64,000 nucleotides of DNA, taken from NCBI GenBank assembly GCA_950295325.1, contig OX485807.1, forward strand, positions 6,140,501 through 6,204,500, given 5' to 3'. The notes under the pieces are model-generated. The model did no database searches. It worked only from the letters and a program-made list of their open reading frames with translations, and was not told the DNA's origin. Source of the stretch: Polytrichum commune (lineage: Eukaryota > Streptophyta > Polytrichopsida > Polytrichales > Polytrichaceae). A program made the position numbers and the translations under genes. Position 1 is the stretch's first letter. Each line of letters opens with the position of its first letter. Below are positions 48,204-59,874 of the stretch, piece after piece.

Positions 48204-48650
48204 AAGGTAGATGTGTCTAAATTCAACATAGCAATAATTTGGACACTTATATTTGGCTCCCGGCTAGATCACATGTTCATTCAGCTGGGCCCCGTCCCTC
48301 CCATGCCTCCTTCTTTGTATGGTCTTCCTGCCCGCACCTGTGTGGGAACTCTTTCCCATTGGGATCCAATGTGACAATACCCGGTCACTTAAGCTATTAA
48401 GCTCCTTTAGGATGTGAAGGAACTCCATCAATTAAGTTGGGAATAATGAAAGTGATGTCAACTTGAATATTTGTAATTTTGATCAATGAGGTTGGGTTCC
48501 CAACGAGGAAGAGTTCCCAGACATGTGCGGGCGTAAGACCGAGCAGTGAAGGAGGCGTGGGAGGGGCGGGACCCAACTAAATGAAGAGGTGATCTAGCCT
48601 GAGGCTTATATTTGAGTGATGTATGGTTAGGTGTTGAATACTCATGTGTT
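48204..48650 (+). mobile_element. family A dispersed element, copy 5, split by a Mutator-like MITE
   Basis: 48204-48255 (AAGGTAGATGTGTCTAAATT ... GGACACTTATATTTG) is the family A left end. After the inserted MITE the family resumes at 48615 with AGTGATGTATGGTTAGGTGT and then fades. The duplicated target is family A sequence. Confidence 0.65.
48256..48605. mobile_element. Mutator-like MITE with TIRs of about 60 bp and 9-bp TSD
   Basis: Flanked by TTATATTTG at 48247-48255 and 48606-48614, an exact 9-bp duplication as made by Mutator-like elements. The ends are GCTCCCGGCTAGATCAC and, inverted, GCCTCAGGCTAGATCAC. The similarity continues about 60 bp through GGAGGGGCGGGAC / GTCCCTCCC and GAAGGAGGC. 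A second inverted pair lies inside (TGTGTGGGAACTCTTTCCC versus GGAAGAGTTCCCAGACA). Non-coding, 350 bp. Confidence 0.9.
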
Positions 48651-50303
48651 AAATTCTCATTTTGCCTTCCTATTCAAGTCATGATCATCATGTGAAGTCG
48701 ATGCAAAGTTCATCATTGACTATTGGATGGGATTGCCAAACTATGAGACACATGTTGAGCAAGGAAAGACCACGGGCTCAAAATGATGGGATGTAGTAGA
48801 GCTATGTGTTAACTCCTGGCCGGTTGGCCCAAACGCGAGTTTCGCGTGTAAGAGCGTATCCCATAAAGTCACCCAAACATGCTCAAAGAGTGGTGTCGGG
48901 CTATTAAAATTTGACTTTCTACCTTGTCATACTAGGATGGGTGGGCCAAGCTAACCTTGCATAGGCCAATCTAGGATTTAGGGTGACAGATCACATGGAT
49001 TAAACCCTATTCTATAAACTGTGGTTCCCTCTAAGTTTTGACTCGAATGGCAAGTGAAGGTCCTACTACACTCTAACCTCCCTAATATCATGCTGTGGCA
49101 ACCAAAGTGCATGTGATATTATGGAGGTATGTAGTGTTAACATGGACTCATGATAATAGAGAATTGATGTAGCACATGACATTATGGAATAACCCAAAGT
49201 CAACATTGCAATAATGATAATGATGACAATGATGACAACACGATGCATGCAAGCATGTGATTTGAATTCTTTGGTGGATTATTTTAATACCAAAATCCAT
49301 GGTATATGGGAGGGAATTGTGACAACGTGGGATATTTCAATTGAGCACATTTGTTGTCGGATAGAGAGAATTTGTCTTAAGGGAACACGGGGTACTTGGT
49401 TGCAATTTGTTTAGCAAAAATGTCCTAGGTCCTAACAACCACAAATTACACCACTCAAAATTTTATGGATCACATAACTTTTTCTCTCTTTTGCTATTTT
49501 GCTTCACTAGATTCATTTGTCTGCCTAACTTCCACTCTTACGTATTAAAGAATGAAATGTCAACCCGATACTTTTTCCAAACATCAAGTGATGTTTTCAG
49601 ACAGATCAAATGTAAATCCAATCACTATTTAGTATTTTAGCACATGAACTTCACCATCCAATGCAGAATTATATAAGTTTTTTTTTATTGCTACACATTT
49701 TAATTATCACAACTAATCCAATACAAATAATACAAATAATCTATCATTTCATTCCCTTCTCTCTCTAGACGAAGTTTCCTGAGTCCTTCATTTTTTAAAG
49801 TGAATTATTCCTTCTTTTTCAACTCTCCAAACAACTATTACTAACTACTAGGCCGCATTTTTTTTCTTCTGGTACCCGCACAAGGAATTTTACCTCGTGA
49901 CTCTTAGTCTTCATGGGTTGGAGGTGTTCTTAATGCCTGGGGCCTTCACCCACACTAGGATCACTTGGGCCCTCTCACCTATGGCGCCACAAGTCCCAGG
50001 TGTCACTCCAAGGTCCCCCCTTGGGCAAATGGTGTTACAGGCACTCGTCATGGAGAGGTGCGTGACGATAAGGTTGGCAAAGTAATTCCATGTACCATGC
50101 TGTTGGTCCGGGTTTGAAACCTCCAAGCTTTTTGACTAAATTGTGGGGCGTGCGATTTGGTATTGCTAGTGAGCAAGCAAGAAAAATAACCTCCATGCCT
50201 CCTAATTTTATTATTATTAAATGACAAGAGTCATAAAAAGAGGTGTTGAGAAATACGCATTTTTATGTTGTTTATATCAAAGTGGTCTTAATAATGACAC
50301 TAA
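48651..50303. other. interval without recognisable gene
   Basis: AT-rich. A repeat at about 48880-48990 is inverted relative to 38520-38640 and 29815-29945. Nothing else recognised. Confidence 0.4.
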
Positions 50304-50838
50304 GGGCCGCTTTACACCTAGAGGCCGGGCCAATTCCCCTTGAGGCTGATTGCATGAAATTTCAGCCCCTTTTGGGTTGGAGGCTGGCCTCAACTACACA
50401 TTATAATAAGATTATAATGGGGACCAATTTTCCCATATGTAAAGGCCTTAGGGCCAAGAAGCTAGGCCGAATCAATAAATCTAGCATAATCCAATGGATC
50501 TAGCATAACCAAGCACAAAGCCGTTCATATTTTCACATAATCCAATGGATATGGTTCGCTTAAAAAATCATATTTTATTTTAAAAAGTTTCTTTTTATTG
50601 AAATTTGACATTGGCCCCAAGGCCAAGAATTGGCCTTCCATTTTGGGTGCACCCAATTCAATGAGCTTGGGCCGTGTCAGACCATACATTTTTTTGATAA
50701 AAAAATTCATACCACCAAATCAGCTCGGCCTCTAGGTGTAAAGGGGTTGGGGCCGATTTCAGCCTTTTGACCAATCACAAGTGAAGATTTCAAACCTCTT
50801 ACACAACGAATTGGCCTAGCCTCCAGGTGTAAAGCGGC
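50304..50838. mobile_element. Tourist-like MITE with perfect TAA duplication
   Basis: TIRs GGGCCGCTTTACACCTAGAG and the inverse of GGGCCGCTTTACACCTGGAG, flanked by TAA at 50301-50303 and 50839-50841. A further TIR-like stretch (CGGCCTCTAGGTGTAAAGGG) lies inside at about 50725, suggesting an internal rearrangement or nested copy. 535 bp, no transposase. Confidence 0.9.
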
Positions 50839-51080
50839 CCTAAAAATGATATTCATGGACTGACCTCCTGTGACTCTTGACATCATTACATGGCATCGTT
50901 CAAGCTCTTCTCCAAGCTTCTCTTTCCAATAATAAGAATCATCACATGTTTCGTCATGTGAATGCAAAGAAGAGCTACTACATTCAGTGTTGAATCTGGC
51001 CTCCCCAAGAATATTATTGGTCGTTTCCCAAAACAATTTCCTGGATTGGGGCCTCTGAAGAACTTCACATAAGGAGCTTA

Positions 51081-51578
51081 GGGCCACTTCACACATGAGC
51101 CAAGAGCCGTGACCATGAAATTGTGAGAGCCCATACGAAAGTGTCCAAAGGCCGTCCCAACACACCTCCAAAATCATGTAGTGTGGTCACGGACCCCCAA
51201 GTGTAGTATGAAGTCATATGTGGTGGGCCCTCAAATAGATGCTATTTCAATGAATTTCTATTCATGTGGGTCCTCATGCATGATAAAATAGAATAAGTCA
51301 ACCGTTTTGAGCATTCGGAGTGCCAAGGTCTCCCGGTTTTGTGATAGGCCTACCTCCAAAAGGTGGTTTTTGAGAATAGTCCAAGTGACCATGAAACATG
51401 ATCCATTTGATGCCATGTAGGAATCCATGTAGACTTTACATACATCTTGCATTCACATACTTTGTTGGTCCCTCAAGCGTAGTGTGAAGCGAACTTGGAC
51501 CAGCTCTACCTTTTCCACCAATGATAGTGCTTGAAGTGTAATGGTCACGGGCTCTCAGTCTCATTTGTGATATGGCCC
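51081..51578. mobile_element. Tourist-like MITE (GGGCCACTTCACAC), copy 2, perfect TTA TSD
   Basis: Flanked by TTA at 51078-51080 and 51579-51581. The left TIR is GGGCCACTTCACAC and the right TIR a degraded inverse (TTTGTGATATGGCCC). Matches 31154-31659 along its length. A 156-codon frame on the minus strand (50707-51177) crosses two different MITEs and is not a gene. Confidence 0.9.
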
Positions 51579-51590
51579 TTATAATAATGT

Positions 51591-51679
51591 CAGTGTGGAT
51601 TTTTGCACCCATTAGATACATGTCAAATGTGCATCGTGTATACATTTGGGGTGTGTGACGGGTGCAAAAATCAACCCTG
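51591..51679. mobile_element. 89-bp TIR mini-element, possibly hAT-like
   Basis: CAGTGTGGATTTTTGCACCC at the left and the inverse of CAGGGTTGATTTTTGCACCC at the right give 20-bp TIRs with two mismatches around a core of about 49 bp. The flanks AATAATGT and AGTAACTT match at only 5 of 8 positions. Confidence 0.6.
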
Positions 51680-51908
51680 AGTAACTTCATCTTAACTCTT
51701 CTCTTCCTTGTAGTATAAATCCCATTCTGGATGAAAAGAATGTAAAAGCTATGCTTACATGACACCTCTGAAGACATCTCATGATTTCCTATTCTTTATA
51801 AGCTACTATCCCAATATTGTAGTCATTTGGATGGATGCATGTAATTTACACATAACATGCGGCTATTTTTCCATCACTTCCAAAACCTAACACCCCCCAA
51901 GCCCTTCT

Positions 51909-52322
51909 AAGATAGACAAACCTTATTTGGCTACTTATCTTTAAATGGACACTTATGTGTCGGTGGTATGTGGTCTGGTGTGACTCCAAGCATGGATACT
52001 AGAACATATACTAGAAACACAAGTGTTTAAAAAAGATTGGATTGCATGTTCAAAATATGATAGTCATTCTAGATTTAATAGTCAACATAAATGGAAAGGG
52101 GGGGAGGAGGGGGAGGACCTGTATGACCATTTAATGAGCACAAAAATCATCACTTTGATAATGAATTAATATATCCATGTGAGCTCCAAAATAACAAGGA
52201 AATTGGCTACATCAGGGGCGATTTGGACTTGCTAACCATCTTGTACTAACCACGTGTTCATATCCAAGGAGAAATGGGCAAGGTGGAAAGAGAAACCATT
52301 TATGACCCATCTACCTTATATA
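51909..52322 (+). mobile_element. family A dispersed element, copy 6
   Basis: Begins AAGATAGAC and ends GACCCATCTACCTTA. The interior carries GGACACTTATGTGTCGGTGG, TAGTCATTCTAGATTTAATA, CCATTTAATGAGCACAAAAA and ATATCCAAGGAGAAATGGGC. The start and end of the family are inverted (AAGGTAGATG at one end, CATCTACCTT at the other), so it appears to be a TIR element of about 400 bp. Confidence 0.65.
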
Positions 52323-54169
52323 ATTTAGGCCAAGCTGTTAAAAGTGGCAATGCTTCGTGCATATTATTGTACCATAAAAGTTACCACCCCGTGACCGTGA
52401 AAGTGAACCTTCAAAATGGGTAAAACAAAATGCATGAATGTTGCATAGGGCTAGAGTTCACCGGGAGTCTAGGTAAATTTATCCATTGGGAAGGTCAATA
52501 CACAACGAGCTATTCTACTGCTTCATTTAAAAAAAATTAAATTATGTCATTCCAATAATAATACAAGGAACCCCCCCCCCTAAAAAATAAATTAATCCAA
52601 TATTTGGTTTAAATTTTGGAAATGAATTGCCCTTTAACTTGTAGGGGGTAGGCTTATTTTTACTAGAGTCCCTCCATTCATGATATGGATGAGTGTACTT
52701 GAAAACCACGAAGTTTGAGCCCGTTTTGAATCATAACAAATTATATCTTGAAAAACATGAAAATATTCTCAAAGTACTATTGTTGGTTCATGAAAATAAC
52801 AAGCCTAAAAATCTTATTTACTATGTCCTTAAAATTGGTGTATTGTTTTAATTAGAGTAGTCTTCATGACTTGCCAGGTAGCACTAAGTGTCATATGACA
52901 CTTTACTTGCAACCCACTAATTTCAAGACAACACGATAGTGTCACCATCAGAGGCTTTGTCCCTATCTTACATCATAGCTACAATATATATATATATATA
53001 TATATAAACCATTAGCAAGTTATCATATTTATTAGTGCTAATATTTAATATATAAAAATGAAACAAAATATTTTCTAATAAAAAATTATTTTTTTAAAAT
53101 TTTGAGTGAGGTTGAGAGTAGTTATTATAGGATTAATTTAATAAATGAATAAATTTAGAAAACATATTGTGTCATTTGATAAGAATATGAAGAACGATTG
53201 TTGTAAATTTTGTGAATCAAGAAAAATACAAACGTTTAGATGATTAAATAATATAATATATATATAACATAACTTATCAAGTGGTAGAGAATCTATGATG
53301 ACAAATATCATGACTAAAAATTGGAATATGATCACGTTGTTTGAATGCATAATAAATTGGTTTGTGGTAATCTACCCAATAAGTTTTTGTACATCTTGCT
53401 AGTGATTGATTACCTGGAACACTAGTCCAATTTTGGTCAAGTAGTGATTGATTTTTATTGGTGCTAATATGATTTTTCTAACTTAAAGTTATTATGGATG
53501 ATGAATTCTAAAAGACATTTGGATTGAGAATAGTTTGTTGTTTCATTGGAAGAATTTAAGTTTCATATATGAATTGCCAGCCTTAATTCAAGTCAACTGA
53601 TCTTTAGACAAAGTTAGATTGCCATTAAATTGACTGACAATATACTTTAATAAGCTTTAGAACCCCCTACATCTACATAAGCCACAACAAACTTCACATG
53701 AGTTTGCTATTTTAGTTATCGATGATATCCAAGATCCACATGCTATTTAGTTTATCGATGATATCCCAAAATCAATTGACATTCTATAACATGTGTGTCT
53801 TATTGATATCAACTTTCTTTCAAGGCATTTATTGAATAATACCAAAATTTTATAGGCAACTTTTAAAATAATTCTTAGACTCATATGTGCCATGAAAAAC
53901 AAGAGGAGACCTAAACAACTAATACACCTAATAACAAGAGGAGGTCGGCCTCACTCTTTGCTTTATTAATGGTCTGTCCCATAATCACATGAACAAATAA
54001 AAACACCATCACAAAGCTGTGTAGGAAAATTGTATGACTTTACATAATTCTACACCTAATCTACAATTGCATATTGATACAAATGTAGGTTATAATAATA
54101 ACTGCAAAGGGCCCACATAATCTACCAAGACTAGAAGATAACAATAAAGGAGCATTCCCAGTTAATCCT
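52323..54169. other. very AT-rich gene-free interval
   Basis: Includes a 10-C run (52571-52580) and a (TA)n tract (about 52984-53006). No coding signal. Confidence 0.45.
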
Positions 54170-54970
54170 GAAGGTGCCGTGGCAAAATCAAAGACTTTGA
54201 TGCGCCGCAAAACGCTTGCTGTGGCAAACAGTTCATCATCCGGTCAAACTCAATTAATACTGTTGATAATATGAAATAGTTTGCAGTTTCAGCGACAACG
54301 ATGCAGATATTCCACCAGAAAATCCACCCCCAGGACAGCCACAACAAACCATAAACAACCTCAAAAGGATAAATCATGTGTATGCTTCAAGTCCTTCTGT
54401 AGCAACAGAAGTTATCATCACATTCAGTTCTCTAATATCTCGCATATGCATGCACTTCAGCCACTTTAAGCCCACAGATTAGAATATCACAAAACTATGT
54501 CGTAAAACTGGGTTGCAACACATTTTGGGTATCCAAATGAAAAACATCTTATGCCATACCTCGAAAAGATGTTGGGAGTATGAAATAAGTCCCCATGATG
54601 CACCTCAACAATGGCACAAAGGTGGCTGTCATTGATCACAATGCGCAGAGCAAAGAATCATACATCATCCTTGTCACGCACTGCCAGCAGACCAAGTAGA
54701 ACTCATAATTATCCACAATACATTAACCTAATTGAATAAAATGCCGTGACATATCTGATACACATGAAATCATACCGATTATATAGACATTCATTTGAAG
54801 AAAGACATACCTGTACCGAGTGAAAGCTGTGACAACAGACTGGAAATCGTCTAGACCATCTTCGAGGCCCCAACAGCATCATGCTCAGATGCTAATTGCA
54901 ACAAATTTTGTTGTTGTGCAGCTGCAACTTGTCACCTTCTTGTGAAGTAAGCTTCTTGCAAGTCATCAAA
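54170..54970 (-). pseudogene. COP1: COP1 E3 ubiquitin ligase pseudogene (partial, three exons)
   Basis: Minus-strand exons are 54970-54811, 54625-54560 and about 54259-54177, with introns kept. Exon a reads FDDLQEAYFTRR, then an in-frame TGA, a Gln-rich stretch and, in another frame, GLDDFQSVVTAFTRY. Exon b joins in phase: SHLCAIVEVHHGDLFHTPNI plus FS. Exon c reads EFDR and, after a base loss, DDELFATASVLRRIKVFDF. These correspond to the COP1 segment between the coiled coil and the first WD40 repeats (F(N/D)DLQE.Y, DFQSV.T.FTRYSRL, RHGD.FHS.NI, IEFDRDDELFATAGVS). COP1 is the nuclear RING/WD40 ligase that represses light responses. Here the RING end and most WD40 repeats are missing. A stop, a frameshift in exon a and two compensating indels in exon c make it non-functional. 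Retained introns mean it arose by DNA duplication, not retroposition. Confidence 0.85.
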
Positions 54971-55580
54971 CTGCAATGAGCATGAATCAACAGATTAGAG
55001 ATTTAATTAGCGGAATCATCGCATCCGAGTTGACGGGCTCACACATCAACTTTGATGAAGTAGTGCAAGAATTAAAACAAGTTTAAACCAAAATCTCCAG
55101 TCTGGAAACCATCATATGATAATATATTGTGTCGGGTACTATTGTGATAGCTCCTGAGAGTTGCTGTCCAGATGAGAGTTGCGTAGAGTTGAGGCCCAAG
55201 AGAGCCTTCGAGATCTCACCGCCAAAGTCTCTAGGGATCGGAGGTCAGAACTTGAATCGCCCGCAGAAGAGTGCCGCCTGCATCACCCCTTTAAAATAAC
55301 GACGTCAAACCCTGAAGGAGGACCAGGAATGCAAGGAGACAGGGAGACTCAGAAACCGTCCGGGGTGCAGCGTCAAAACCTACATTATTAATCCAGACAA
55401 CACAAGCTTGAAATCCAAAACCTACCATCCACAAAACTGTGTCAAAGTCAAAGCCAGATTTTGTGGCAACTTGCTTGCTTGTGCTTGAATGTATCACCCA
55501 ATATAACATCCACTCTAGCCGCCTCTTTTACCAACACAATTGCAAAAAAAACGCAAACTGAAAAATCTCCACTAATTCTT
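54971..55580. other. interval upstream of the COP1 pseudogene
   Basis: No earlier COP1 exon (RING finger, coiled coil) was recognised. The short plus-strand frame at 55179-55391 is Arg/Glu-rich and unassigned. Confidence 0.35.
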
Positions 55581-56130
55581 CTCAACACCACTTTAATCAT
55601 AGTTAAAGCATATCAAATATGGACTAGCAGACTTGAATTAGCCTCCAACGACACCCGCCTGCTTGTGATCAACAACAAAGCAAGCACCAACTCGAAGGAA
55701 GACATTGGATGAAACACAGATGCCCTGAGGTAAGTTAGACCAAGCTTACTAGCTCTAGATCTTTCTCCCATTCTAAGATCTTCCAACTCTAATTTTTTTC
55801 TAGATTCTATACAAAATTCTAATAATGATAACTTTGCAAAAAATTCAGCCAATGATATAATTTTCTTCCACCCATTACATCATCCTTAAGCACCATTATC
55901 CAAGACCAAAAGTGATCACATAGCTTTGCCCCTTGGGGACAAAGCCAATAAATGTGGGTTGGTAAAGAATAGTGTAAATAACATGCCCCGCCCTCGTTTG
56001 TTGTAATTTCATTCCAATTGAATCCCAACTTACTAATCATCGTTCTATGATCTAAAGTTAGGGATACTTTTCTTCCATAAATAAGATTAGATTGGACTAT
56101 ACAAATTTGTACCCAGACATTCACACCCAG
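55580..56130 (-). pseudogene. LINE-like zf-RVT remnant
   Basis: The minus-strand frame near 56124-55819 reads RTMISKLGFNW, HYSLPTHIYWLCPQ and KLCDHFWSWIMVLKDD, resembling the H-x-(F/Y)-W-x-C-P...W..FW pattern at the C terminus of plant LINE reverse-transcriptase proteins. Neighbouring frames continue the similarity poorly. Interpreted as a dead non-LTR fragment. Confidence 0.4.
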
Positions 56131-59100
56131 TTACATAAAAATAGAAAGGAATATATACATGGCATGAGGTAGAGCTTTAGGATAGCCCATAATATCGGGA
56201 TCAATGATCAGAGCAAACGTATGATGCAAATGAGCGAGATTGAAGATTGATCATATATACTTAAGTTAACTTCTCCAGCCCCAAATGTACTTTCTGAGGT
56301 TCTTAGAACTTATAAATTTCTAAGTCACCACTATTTAAATTCTCGTCCTTTAACCTAACTTTGTCATGCTTCTTACACATGAATAAATTGATTATATTAA
56401 CTTCGTTTTCATTGTGTGGGTTGCCATATCAGTCCACTGTCCCATTGTAAGATGAACTTGAGGATTTGTACATGTCAACATAAGTAATGATTCTGCTGTT
56501 TGTCGTACTCGTCTTTGAGTTTAGGTCTAATAGGGACTGCATGGTTCAAGGATTCTCCAAATTCCAACTAAAAATTTCTTACATGCTTGCACAACCAAAA
56601 TCAGACGAAGTTGAGAGCGGATGGGGCTCAAATCTGTTGCCTAACCACTTTATATATTGCCCAGGCAAGTCACTCGTCAGTTTGGGTACAACTGCGAAGA
56701 AGTAGGTGGGTAGGCTTCACGAAATTTGAAACGGTCCACAAAGTTTGGTTGGTTATCATGAAAATATTTAATGAGTCAGAACATTGTAGCCAAATAGATG
56801 TCATCAAAGTACACATCATTTTTTTTTATAATCCAGCAGACAATAAATAAATAAATAAACCCCAGAGAATATTGACACATGTGTCATGTTATAGGTTAGG
56901 ATCCGTACGAGTTATCAGGAGTGGAGTTCTGTAATACCCGAATCAGAAGATTGAACAAGTTCATGTATGAGGATCAATTGCAGAGTGAATGGGTGATTGG
57001 ATCCTCCCTTTCATGAATGTATTAGGTTTTCATCGGTGAGTGAAAATTGTAAACTCTCATCAATTTGTTGCCACTCAATATCAAACAACTTAATTTAAGC
57101 GTCGATGGATGTGCATGTGATTAGTACAAAACAACAAAATAGGTAGAAGTTTGAAGGATTTTGTGTTGTAGTATCTAAGGCAAATGCCTAAATTGTTTAA
57201 TTGCGTCAATTGTTAAAAACCGTTCCAGAAGAAGCTTATGAGCAATGAGGATTCATGGGAGGCCGAAAACATGAGATGTTCCTAAATTGCGATCACCATC
57301 TAACAGTGTCTAGATTTCTTGATTGAGATGGGTACATCTACAGTTCATGAAACATTTTCTATGCCTAACTCAATTTTAAGTGTAACTAGAAGTTTTTTCA
57401 AAACTAGTTCACAACAGTTTGGTTGACTCATCATTCTATGTATGGATCACATCAAACTTTTGATGTGTCCAAATCCTGTCATCGATATGTGAATCATCAA
57501 TGTATATTACATTGTTCTTGTATTGAATTATTCATATTTGAATGCAATGTTATGGTATATCTATGTAATCCTTTGATAAATAATCATATTCTAATCAAAA
57601 CACCCATGTCAAAATCATATCCACATGTGCAATTCTTTTGGCAAATCCATCCATACACCCAGGACATGTCGTAATTCTCGACAAGGACCTGTCGTCCAAT
57701 TTGACCTCAATATGAAATATGGGTTGCTTTTCCAAGGCTCCACAGTTGAGCTTGAAGTAGCTACCTCAGTCTATGGCAGAGTCATCAGTACTAGTTGTAA
57801 TTCTTCTCAATCTGCTTTTCTTCCTCTTTCTCCTGCTTTTTGGTGCCTTCCTGACACTTCATTAGCTTGTCAATAGGTGAACATCATGAACAGATAGGTT
57901 AATTTTTTTTTTTTGAGACAGAAGGCCAAACGAACAGATAGGTTAATCCATGGATTGTAACTTCAATTTGATGCAGTAGCTCATAAATCTATCTACTCCA
58001 CTACAACTCCCAAACAATCTCTCTGACCTAGGTTTGTCTGTCTGGCACTCTCAAGACTTGTCATCCAGTCTATCTAAATTGGTAATTTGCAGTATAGTTG
58101 TTGTGTTCTTTTGTGTCTGTACTGTCTCCAGGCTACTGTGGCTTGTACTTCATCCTTGCTTCACTGACACTGCTGGAAACAATTGCAAGTTGCAACTGGG
58201 AATTATGTTATGGAGGTTCATTGGCTTATATTTGCAGAAGGAGCCTGCAAGTCTAAATTACCTTCTACTGAAGAAATGGAGTCTTGTCATTTCCGGAACA
58301 AAAGTGACGATGAGAGGGAGACAGAACTCTGATGTTGCAACCAATGTGAGTTATGATGTTACTCTATCTTCAAGATTGTTTACTATTGGTCTTTGTAATT
58401 TCAAATAAGCATCACGAGAATTAGAGGGACCTTGAAGAATGCCCACACCTAATCTCTCCCAAGGGTAGAACCCTAGGTTTCAACATGTTTGGTTCAAAAT
58501 ATCCAGTTGACTTGATACTCCCACTATGATGGGTGGACTATAATAGTAGGGTCCTCAAAAATCAAATGCCAAGAAGGTCACCTATCTCAAAACTTTTCCC
58601 ACATTAGACCACTTAACCCTGGAGTCTCCATGGGATTCAAGCTAAGGCCTTGAGTTTAAGCCACCATAACCGGTCGCTCATCCAAGTGGAGAGCAATACC
58701 AACAACTCTCTTGCACTTTTCAATCCACACAGAGGACATTTTACATCCTAGTTTACATCCATGAGCGTCTTATCATGTCCCATAGCAGACGAAAGTCAAT
58801 GGATGTCTCGTCTTCCACTCTCCTCTCGGCCATTATGTAGTCCATGAAGCCTTGCGCGGGTGCCATGGGCATGGATGTGGATCCAACTACTAAAGCACTA
58901 AGCACTTTCAAGTGGTCCTGTTTCATGAACACCATGATAACTTATGTTGAGTATATGGTACTTTGAGGGCTGAGACCTAGCTCCCAAGTCCTCCAAATCC
59001 TTGGCGCCCAGGTCGAATTCCCAACCTCATCAACGTCGCGCTAATTCCTTGCAATTCGCACACATGAAATCCTCATTGGAACAGTTTGCACACCTTGGCC

Positions 59101-59252
59101 CCAGCTTTACTTTGCTTTGTTGAGCTTCACTTCTTGCAAGCACTTAGAGGCCTCTGCCTGCATCCTGCAAAAGCACTTCGTACCTAAACTGATCAGATTG
59201 AGACAGTTTGGGTATACAATAAGAAAACTAGAAACAAAATGCTTGCATGTTC
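56131..59252. other. interval without a supported gene
   Basis: Several plus-strand frames (57625-57876 and 58034-58408, the latter 124 codons) have no recognisable motif. The slightly higher GC near 57660-58400 may be residual exon sequence, but no family could be assigned. Confidence 0.35.
57904..57931 (-). mobile_element. 28-bp retroposed fragment with 16-bp TSD
   Basis: GAACAGATAGGTTAAT occurs at 57888-57903 and exactly again at 57932-57947. The 28 bases between them read, on the minus strand, GTTTGGCCTTCTGTCTC followed by A11. This resembles the last bases of the 35062-35278 SINE (GTTTGGC...CTTGTCTC then A). It is a severely 5'-truncated retroposition. Confidence 0.75.
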
Positions 59253-59336
59253 GGGGTGGTGGCGCAGTTGGCTAGCGCGTAGGTCTCATAGCTAAGAGAA
59301 ATCCTGAGGTCGAGAGTTCGAGCCTCTCTCACCCCA
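59253..59336 (+). tRNA. tRNA-Met (CAU), elongator, with 10-nt intron
   Basis: Acceptor stem GGGGTGG pairs with TCACCCC (59329-59335), with discriminator A at 59336. The D arm is GCGCAGTTGGCTAGCGC. The anticodon CAT is at 59287-59289. The intron is about 59291-59300 (GCTAAGAGAA) directly after position 37. The T arm GAGAGTTCGAGCCTCTC contains the B box GTTCGAG. Plant elongator tRNA-Met genes characteristically carry a short intron here; initiator genes do not and have different arms. CAA-rich sequence upstream and T5 at 59365-59369 suit Pol III initiation and termination. All stems are intact, so it is probably functional. Confidence 0.96.
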
Positions 59337-59364
59337 AGATTTATGGAGCCACTTCCTTAAGTCC

Positions 59365-59369
59365 TTTTT
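59365..59369 (+). terminator. Pol III terminator of tRNA-Met
   Basis: First run of at least four T downstream of the tRNA (T5), 28 bases past its end. Confidence 0.6.
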
Positions 59370-59874
59370 GGACAAATTGATGTTTTTGCGGACCTAATGG
59401 ACAATTGCAATTGGAATTGAGGGATATTCTCATATTCTCATATTCTTATTGACTCTGCAATTTACATAAACGTTCTCCAACATTGAGGAATTGTTCACTT
59501 CTCTTCTTCTGGACACTGTACTACCTACGGGTAGCACTGTAGAGGTACAACAACAAGCACAAACCGGAGTTGTTAGTTTATCCACTTTTCACAAAGATTT
59601 TGTCGCTTGCCTTGAAACTAGGTCTACCTTAAGCTTCACGAATTCAGACTGATTCATTACAGTGTTAGGAACCTAGCTATGCTCATGATTTGGAGATATT
59701 TTTGTGTTAGATCCCAGGACTTTTTGTACAATGTGACTTTGCTCAGGAATGTTATGTGACCCCCTAGGACCAAAAGTGGGTATCTTGAATGCTTCACTTT
59801 GCAATTTGTTGATGGTCAATCTAAGTCGGGAATGTTGTCATATCCAACTGTCTAGATGCCATCCAAGTTCCCAA
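59370..59874. other. interval without recognisable gene
   Basis: AT-rich sequence between the tRNA and a family B repeat; nothing recognised. Confidence 0.4.

Noticed and set aside
50707-51177. 156-codon minus-strand frame
   Set aside because: It runs across two unrelated MITEs and the spacer between them, so it cannot be an ancestral gene.
58034-58408. 124-codon plus-strand frame
   Set aside because: No domain, no paralogue in the window and no convincing splice context; left as unassigned sequence.
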